From positions 1-64,000 of the forward strand of contig NZ_VYSA01000001.1 in NCBI RefSeq assembly GCF_008710745.1: a stretch of DNA of 64,000 nt. The letters run 5' to 3'. Below, piece by piece: positions 59,108 to 64,000 of this stretch (its first letter is position 1; every line of letters starts with the position of its first letter). The position numbers were made by a program, and so were the translations under genes. The notes under the pieces are model-generated. The model did not search any database, was not told where the DNA came from, and saw only the letters and a program-made list of their open reading frames with translations. The DNA is from Microbacterium rhizomatis (GTDB taxonomy: Bacteria; Actinomycetota; Actinomycetes; Actinomycetales; Microbacteriaceae).

Positions 59108-59192
59108 GGTCTGCTCCCTCGCGAGAATCCCTCGGTGGGAGAGAGGCGCGTGTGAGGGCGCTGATACGAGCACGACCTGCTTCATGGCGCGC

Positions 59193-60146
59193 TCAGCGCT
59201 GCGCGACCTCGCCGTCTTCCGTCCGGTCCGTCCGATCGCCCGCCAGCTCGTGCAGGGCCGCGAGCCCGCAGCGCGCATACAGCGGATTGTCATCGCTCTG
59301 TTCGACGAGGAGAACGGCCATCGCCGCAGCCCATCCGGCGGCGCGAGTCCATGTCGCCGCGTCATAGCGGGCGCCGGCGGCCTCGGTGAACGTGCGGCGG
59401 GACGCCGGATCGAAGGCGAGCCATGCGATCGCGAGATCGTACGCGGGGTCTCCGGCGGTGACGTCGCCGAAGTCGATCACTGCCACCAGCTCGCCACCCC
59501 GCGACACCAGGTTGCCCGGGTGCAGGTCGCCGTGGATCCAGACGGGCGGACCGGCCCATGTCGGAGCCTGCATCGCACGGCGCCAGCAGCGGGCCGCGGC
59601 ATCCACCAATGAGGATTCGACACCGAGCACGCGGAGCGATGCGATGCGCGACTCGACCGCCACGTCACGGTCTGCGAGAGGGACCCCGCGGAAGGGGTTG
59701 GGAGGATAGTCCTCTTCGGCGGGCGAGTGCAGGGCGATCAGGGTACGGGCGAGCGGAACCGCCCACGGCCCGCGGTCCGATGGGGGGACGACCAGTCCGA
59801 CGTCCCCGGTGAACCACGGAACGACCGACCACGGCCATGGGTAGCCGGCCGCCGGTCGGCCGTGGACCATCGGTGTCGGGATCGCGACGTCGAGGCCGGC
59901 GGCGGCGATGCGCACCGCGATCGACGGCAGCACCTCTTGCTCATGACGCACGAGTGGCGCAGCGACGGCGCGCCGCGGCATCCGTACGGCGACGTCGTCG
60001 CCCACTCGCCACACCTCGGAGTCCCATCCCGCGGCGACACGCCATACACGTGGTCCCGTCGTGAGCAGGTGCGGCGCTTGATCCGTGAGGAGATCGCGCA
60101 CCAGTCGTTCATCGATGACGACCTCTGCGGCGGGCATGTCGGGCAC
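59193..60146 (-). CDS. aminoglycoside phosphotransferase-like kinase
   Basis: The 317-residue protein has the APH fold: VAAGWDSEVWRVGDDVAVRM, a hinge region PWFTGDVG, catalytic loop VWIHGDLHPGNLV and metal-binding VIDFGDVTAGDPAYDLA. GTG 60146 is selected because TACACT (60153-60158) lies six bases upstream; ATG 60137 is an alternative. The substrate cannot be inferred; many such enzymes phosphorylate small molecules other than antibiotics. Confidence 0.88.
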   Translation of the reverse strand: MPDMPAAEVVIDERLVRDLLTDQAPHLLTTGPRVWRVAAGWDSEVWRVGDDVAVRMPRRAVAAPLVRHEQEVLPSIAVRIAAAGLDVAIPTPMVHGRPAAGYPWPWSVVPWFTGDVGLVVPPSDRGPWAVPLARTLIALHSPAEEDYPPNPFRGVPLADRDVAVESRIASLRVLGVESSLVDAAARCWRRAMQAPTWAGPPVWIHGDLHPGNLVSRGGELVAVIDFGDVTAGDPAYDLAIAWLAFDPASRRTFTEAAGARYDAATWTRAAGWAAAMAVLLVEQSDDNPLYARCGLAALHELAGDRTDRTEDGEVAQR

Positions 60147-60152
60147 GAATCG

Positions 60153-60158
60153 AGTGTA
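60153..60158 (-). promoter_or_regulatory. -10 box of the APH-like gene (leaderless)
   Basis: TACACT on the minus strand ends six bases before the GTG at 60146. Confidence 0.5.
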
Positions 60159-60239
60159 GGCAGCCGTCCTGTCGCAACAGGCCACGGAACCTGCTGCGGC
60201 ACGCTCCGGCCGGGCGCCGGCAATGGTGAGATCGATCAC

Positions 60240-60680
60240 ATGCCGAGTCAACTGAGCTTCTCATCCGACATCTCGACGATCGACGTCGAAACGGTGCATC
60301 GCTGGCTCTCCGAAGAGTCGTACTGGGCACGCGGCCGAACCCGTGAGGCGCACGAGCGCGCGATGGCCGGCTCACGCAACTACGGGGTGTTCGACGCCGG
60401 CGACGGACGCCAGCTCGGCTACGCCCGAGCGATCACCGATGGCGCGACGTTCGCGTGGATCGCCGACGTCTTCGTCGATCCCGAGTCCCGCGGGCGAGGC
60501 GTCGGGAAACGGATCATGGCGGGCATCATCGAGGATCTCGAGCCGCTGGAACTCAAACGCGTCGCATTGTTCACCGAAGACGCGCACGGCCTCTACGAGC
60601 AGTTCGGGTTCGAGCAGCTCACCGACCCCGAGTCATGGATGCTCCGGTGGGGACGCGGGTACGGGCCGAGCGCGGTCTAG
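60240..60680 (+). CDS. GNAT-family N-acetyltransferase
   Basis: The 146-residue protein has the acetyl-CoA binding motif DVFVDPESRGRGVGKRIMAG and the C-terminal HGLYEQFGFEQLT strand. The N-terminal VHRWLSEESYWARGRTREAH fits the subgroup acetylating small substrates. ATG 60240. Confidence 0.9.
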   Translation: MPSQLSFSSDISTIDVETVHRWLSEESYWARGRTREAHERAMAGSRNYGVFDAGDGRQLGYARAITDGATFAWIADVFVDPESRGRGVGKRIMAGIIEDLEPLELKRVALFTEDAHGLYEQFGFEQLTDPESWMLRWGRGYGPSAV

Positions 60681-60697
60681 CTGGCCGGCGCCCGGCG

Positions 60698-61015
60698 TCA
60701 CTCCGGGTGGCTGCTGTGGTCGTGCACGTCGGGTTCTGCCCGCACGAGGTCGGCCGCCTCTTCCTCGGGCCGCGGAGCGATCGTCTCGTCATCCTCCAGT
60801 TCGGGGATGCTCGGCTCGCCCGCATTCGGAACGTGCTCACCCGTGTGGCCCGGGACCTCGCTCGCGATCACGCCGACACCGACCGCCTCGTGGTCGGGAT
60901 GCTCATCCGCTCCGCCGCCCTTCGGCTCCTGGCCGGGCTCCTTCTCGGTGCTCGGTTCGGCGAGCACGTCGGTCGACGGCTCATCGGACGGCTGCTCTTG
61001 ACGTTCGGAGGTCAT
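60698..61015 (-). CDS. acidic low-complexity protein
   Basis: The 105-residue product is rich in Glu, Asp, Pro and His (IPELEDDETIAPRPEEEAAD, HDHSSHPE) and probably disordered. ATG 61015 follows GAGAGCG. It converges on the GNAT gene. No family is known. Confidence 0.6.
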   Translation of the reverse strand: MTSERQEQPSDEPSTDVLAEPSTEKEPGQEPKGGGADEHPDHEAVGVGVIASEVPGHTGEHVPNAGEPSIPELEDDETIAPRPEEEAADLVRAEPDVHDHSSHPE

Positions 61016-61097
61016 GTGATCGCTCTCTCGTAGGTGGTTGACCCTCCCACCGTGATGGCGGGCCGACCGGATGGCAACGGGCTTGACGTTCCGAGAT

Positions 61098-62129
61098 TCA
61101 GTGATTGCCCCCGGAGACATCGATCAGCACCTTGCCGACGGCGCCGTGTTCGACAGCGTCGTGGGCCTGCGCCGTCTGCTCGAGCGGGAACCACGTCAGG
61201 GGGAGCCCTGCAGGCGCGCCGACCGGCAGCGCCCCATCCACCAGCGCGGCGGTGATGTCGCCGGCAGCCGTGGCGAGGGCGCCATCGCCGACCGTGTAAA
61301 GAAGCAGGCCCTGAATGCGTACGTTCTTGGCGAAGACGGGGCGCACGGGAAGCGTCGTCCGATCGCCCCCGTTGTCGGCGTAGAACGCCAGGGATCCGTG
61401 ATTGGCGATGACCTCGCCGTCGAGGTCGGCGTTCTGCGCGATCGAGACCTCCACGATGTGGTCGACGCCGCTCGGGGCGACGGAGGAGATCTGGGCGGCA
61501 GCATCCGCGTCCCGATAGTTCACCACGTGATGCGCTCCGGCGGCACGGGCCAAGGCGCTCTTCGCTTCGCTCGAGACGGTCGCGATGACGGTCGCACCGG
61601 CCCAGACGGCGAGCTGGATGGCGGCATGGCCGACGGCGCCGGCGCCCCCGGCAACGAGAACCACGCGGCCATCGAGAGCGCCGGGATACAGGCGATCGGG
61701 GCCGGAGTCGTGGACTGTGAGCGCGCGGTGTGCCGTCATGGCGGGCACTCCGAGGCTCGCCCCGACGTCGAATCCCACGCCGTCGGGCAGTCGCACCGCT
61801 CGATGAGAAGGCACCACCGTGTATTCCTGGGCTGTCCCGGTCGGTCGGCCGTGCTGGGCGAGGTAGATCCACACCCGGTCTCCGACCGAGAGATCTCCCA
61901 CCCCGTCCCCGACAGCGTCGACCGTGCCCGCGCCGTCCTGGTTCGGCACGACCTCGGCGAAGGCGGCGCCGCTTTCGCGGGCCTTCCAATCGGTGGGGTT
62001 GACGCCGGATACGGCGACTTTGACCCGGACCTCCCCGGGTCCGGGGACCGGAAGATCCTGATCGGCGAGCGAGAGGACAGACGAATCACCGGCCCGGGAG
62101 TACACGATCGCTCTCATGGTGTCGCTCAT
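61098..62129 (-). CDS. MDR-family NADPH:quinone-oxidoreductase-like protein
   Basis: The 343-residue zinc-free medium-chain dehydrogenase has GVNPTDWKARESGAAF, PNQDGAGTVDAVG, the NADP loop VLVAGGAGAVGHAAIQLAVW and a Ser/Asn-rich substrate part. ATG 62129 overlaps the PIG-L stop (ATGA), so it is translated with that gene. Confidence 0.92.
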   Translation of the reverse strand: MSDTMRAIVYSRAGDSSVLSLADQDLPVPGPGEVRVKVAVSGVNPTDWKARESGAAFAEVVPNQDGAGTVDAVGDGVGDLSVGDRVWIYLAQHGRPTGTAQEYTVVPSHRAVRLPDGVGFDVGASLGVPAMTAHRALTVHDSGPDRLYPGALDGRVVLVAGGAGAVGHAAIQLAVWAGATVIATVSSEAKSALARAAGAHHVVNYRDADAAAQISSVAPSGVDHIVEVSIAQNADLDGEVIANHGSLAFYADNGGDRTTLPVRPVFAKNVRIQGLLLYTVGDGALATAAGDITAALVDGALPVGAPAGLPLTWFPLEQTAQAHDAVEHGAVGKVLIDVSGGNH

Positions 62130-62971
62130 CCTTCCGCTCGCGCGCCGATCTCGCTGTGCGGCACGAGGTATTCGCGCTGCAGCCATTCGCCGAAGCCGCG
62201 GACGCCGAGGTAGTCCCGGGCCTCCGGCCGTGTCACGACGGGATCGTTCGCCCCGTAGGCGGCGAACACCGTGAGCTTGCGGTCGAGCAGTTCCGGATCG
62301 ATGTTCGCGGGGCGCCGTGCGCTCGGATAACCGATCGCGTAGCGGACCATGTCCGCCGGGATGATGCCGGTCTCGACCACCGCGGACACGACCCGGCCCA
62401 CCGTCTGGTGATCGGGGTGATCGTCTCCATCGGGATCCTCGAAGCCGGGGTAATTGGTGATCACGATCGTCGGCTTGTGCAGCGCGACCAGCTCGGCCAC
62501 GGTGCTGTGGAGCTGATCGAGCGTGACCGACTGCCTGTCGTCGATCGTCCGGATCTCGGAGAGCTCACCGTTCAGCACCTTCGGAAGGCTGTGCCAGCCG
62601 GTGGCGGCGTAGCCGCCGCCACGCAGACCGCCGTCCGGCAGCCGGAGGAACGACAGTGAGATCCGGTCATCACCGTCCGGGCGGGTGACGGTGAGGAAGA
62701 GGCCGTTGGCCAGCACGAGCGTCTCATCAGACCAGGGACCGGCCGCGCCGCGCATCGTGTCGTACGCGGCGCGGATGCCGCGCTCCCGACCCTCGGCATA
62801 CTCCGACACGCCCTTGCCCGCGTCCGACCCCGTGAAGAAGAACGTGTGTGCACGGTGCCCCTCGGCGAGCGCCCGCAGAAGCGTGGGATTGGCGAAGACG
62901 AGGTCGTCGTCGTAATGAGCCCAGAACATGGCGATCGTCTCGATCGAACGTTCGTCGTCGGTGAGTGCCAT
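62126..62971 (-). CDS. PIG-L-family deacetylase
   Basis: The 281-residue protein has the metal-binding motif FWAHYDDDLVFAN (the usual AHPDDE reads AHYDDD) and GDDHPDHQTVGR. PIG-L enzymes deacetylate N-acetylglucosaminyl compounds, as in mycothiol metabolism. The deviations from AHPDDE make the substrate uncertain. It overlaps its downstream neighbour by four bases and lies three bases from the upstream gene. Confidence 0.85.
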   Translation of the reverse strand: MALTDDERSIETIAMFWAHYDDDLVFANPTLLRALAEGHRAHTFFFTGSDAGKGVSEYAEGRERGIRAAYDTMRGAAGPWSDETLVLANGLFLTVTRPDGDDRISLSFLRLPDGGLRGGGYAATGWHSLPKVLNGELSEIRTIDDRQSVTLDQLHSTVAELVALHKPTIVITNYPGFEDPDGDDHPDHQTVGRVVSAVVETGIIPADMVRYAIGYPSARRPANIDPELLDRKLTVFAAYGANDPVVTRPEARDYLGVRGFGEWLQREYLVPHSEIGARAEG

Positions 62972-62974
62972 GGG

Positions 62975-63568
62975 TCAACGCTTCCGGAAGAACTCGAAAC
63001 GATGACCGTATGGCGTTTCAGGGATGAAGTGGTCGGCGCCGACCGGCGGGAAGTCGACCCGGCGGAAGCGCGCGTCGAAAAGCGCCTCGAGTCCGGGTAC
63101 GCGGTGTCCTTCGACGTCGTTCCAGCCCACGACGAGCCACGCATCCGGTCGCATGACGGCCGCGCACGCGTCGAGCGCCTGCGTCACGGCAGGGGGAGTG
63201 TTGACCCCCCACCCGATCACCCCGTTGCACACGACGAGATCGAAGGTTTCGGGGTCGAAGGCCGAATCGAGCTGCGTAGCCGACACCGTGCGGTGGTTCT
63301 GCCCGGCGATGCGCTGCTTCTCCGGATCGATGTCGACGGTCCAGTAGTCCTTGCCCTTGAACAGGCGAGGGTAGGAGCGGGTGTACCAGGCGACGCCGAT
63401 GTCCAGGACATGGCGCACGTCGTCGTCCGCGAGGAAGAAGGGGACGATGACGTCTTCGAGGAACACCCGGTCGGTGGTCGCGAGGCGCCATCGCCCGTTC
63501 TTCCATCGCATCTTGCTTCGGAGCCTGATGCCTCGGGGAACCAGCTTCTTGATATTTAGTGGGGACAT
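62975..63568 (-). CDS. class I methyltransferase-like protein
   Basis: The 197-residue product has VRHVLDIGVAWYTRSYPRLF, DYWTVDIDPEKQRIAG and FDLVVCNGVIGWGVN, a degenerate SAM-binding pattern, and ends EFFRKR. As first gene of the block with PIG-L and the oxidoreductase it may act on the same small molecule or glycan. Confidence 0.78.
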   Translation of the reverse strand: MSPLNIKKLVPRGIRLRSKMRWKNGRWRLATTDRVFLEDVIVPFFLADDDVRHVLDIGVAWYTRSYPRLFKGKDYWTVDIDPEKQRIAGQNHRTVSATQLDSAFDPETFDLVVCNGVIGWGVNTPPAVTQALDACAAVMRPDAWLVVGWNDVEGHRVPGLEALFDARFRRVDFPPVGADHFIPETPYGHRFEFFRKR

Positions 63569-63740
63569 GCCTCAGTTTCAGGTCTCGGAGAATACTTCGG
63601 GAACGAACTGTCAATGCCCCCGGCGCGTCGGGGCGCGACGTAACGATTCGACGGTATCAACCCATCCCACCTACACGGACACGACACTGTCAAGGCGTTG
63701 AAGTTTGCCGCATCCGGCCCTCAGGCCTCGCGACGAGACT

Positions 63741-63746
63741 TACTCT
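63741..63746 (+). promoter_or_regulatory. -10 box of the AAA+ gene (leaderless)
   Basis: TACTCT ends six bases before the ATG at 63753. Confidence 0.5.
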
Positions 63747-63752
63747 CTCGTC

Positions 63753-64000
63753 ATGACATCAGCCCACGTCATGGCACCGCCGCCCGAAATCATGACGGTC
63801 GGGGCGCTGCGCGCCTCCGGCCACACCTACCGGCCGCTGCGCGTCGAGCTTCGCGAGAACCTCCTCTCGGCTCTTGCGAACGGCACCGATCCGTGGCCGG
63901 GAATCCACGGATTCGACACCACGGTGATCCCGCAGCTCGAGCGCGCACTGCTCGCCGGGCACGACGTCGTGCTGCTCGGCGAACGAGGCCAGGGCAAGAC
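63753..64000 (+). CDS. AAA+ ATPase, MoxR/magnesium-chelatase-like, N-terminal part
   Basis: The first 82 codons are present; the gene runs off the right edge. The product has YRPLRVELRENLLSAL and VVLLGERGQGKT, the start of a Walker A motif in the style of ChlI/MoxR-type ATPases. The start is set by TACTCT six bases upstream. The substrate is unknown. Confidence 0.75.
   Translation, partial: MTSAHVMAPPPEIMTVGALRASGHTYRPLRVELRENLLSALANGTDPWPGIHGFDTTVIPQLERALLAGHDVVLLGERGQGK

Overview
The window is high-GC chromosomal DNA of an actinobacterium, most likely Microbacterium or a close relative in the Microbacteriaceae. This rests on gene content (FumC, beta-carbonic anhydrase, DUF4245, XseA/XseB, IspH, a sigma-L-type ECF pair, GlpX, RmuC, YchF, DinB) and on many start codons that sit 6-8 bases after a TANNNT -10 hexamer, the actinobacterial leaderless-mRNA layout. 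A complete siphovirus-type prophage of about 34.4 kb interrupts the chromosome.

Left host region (1-18,648): the 5' end of a secreted RHS-like gene; a secreted Ala/Pro-rich protein; a two-component system; a minus-strand block fumC, carbonic anhydrase, DUF4245, xseB, a small secreted protein, xseA; then ispH with a membrane protein, an ECF sigma/anti-sigma pair, fba and glpX (aldolase and FBPase, opposite steps around fructose-1,6-bisphosphate), rmuC, a DnaQ-like exonuclease, and two paralogous methyltransferases around a dihydrofolate-reductase-like gene.

Prophage (about 18,666-53,104): a serine integrase lies beside attL and points out. A lysogeny switch near 20.9-21.1 kb separates leftward repressor-type genes from a rightward early operon of small DNA-binding proteins, a YqaJ exonuclease with a possible annealing partner, HNH and MazG-like proteins and a broken DNA methyltransferase. 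A lysis module (endolysin, holin-like proteins) follows, then HNH, terminase, portal, protease, capsid, connectors, tail tube, G/GT chaperones, tape measure, Ig-decorated tail proteins and a zinc-metallopeptidase-like protein. Several small genes run against the surrounding operons, most with their own leaderless promoter, as expected for genes expressed in the lysogen.

The integration site is the most notable feature. The phage recombined inside codons 7-8 of ychF. The host promoter, GTG start and first eight codons are stranded at attL. At attR the phage supplies its own -10 box, ATG and a similar N-terminus (MSQLSIAIV in place of VALTIGIV), fused in frame to the rest of ychF. Lysogeny thus swaps the promoter and N-terminus of this conserved GTPase instead of destroying it.

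Right host region (53,105-64,000): the body of ychF, an alpha/beta hydrolase, a zinc-ribbon nuclease-fold protein, dinB, a divergent VOC/MarR pair with two matching operator dyads, a beta-propeller protein, a phosphotransferase, a GNAT acetyltransferase, an acidic protein, a three-gene block (methyltransferase, PIG-L deacetylase, MDR oxidoreductase) and the start of an AAA+ ATPase.
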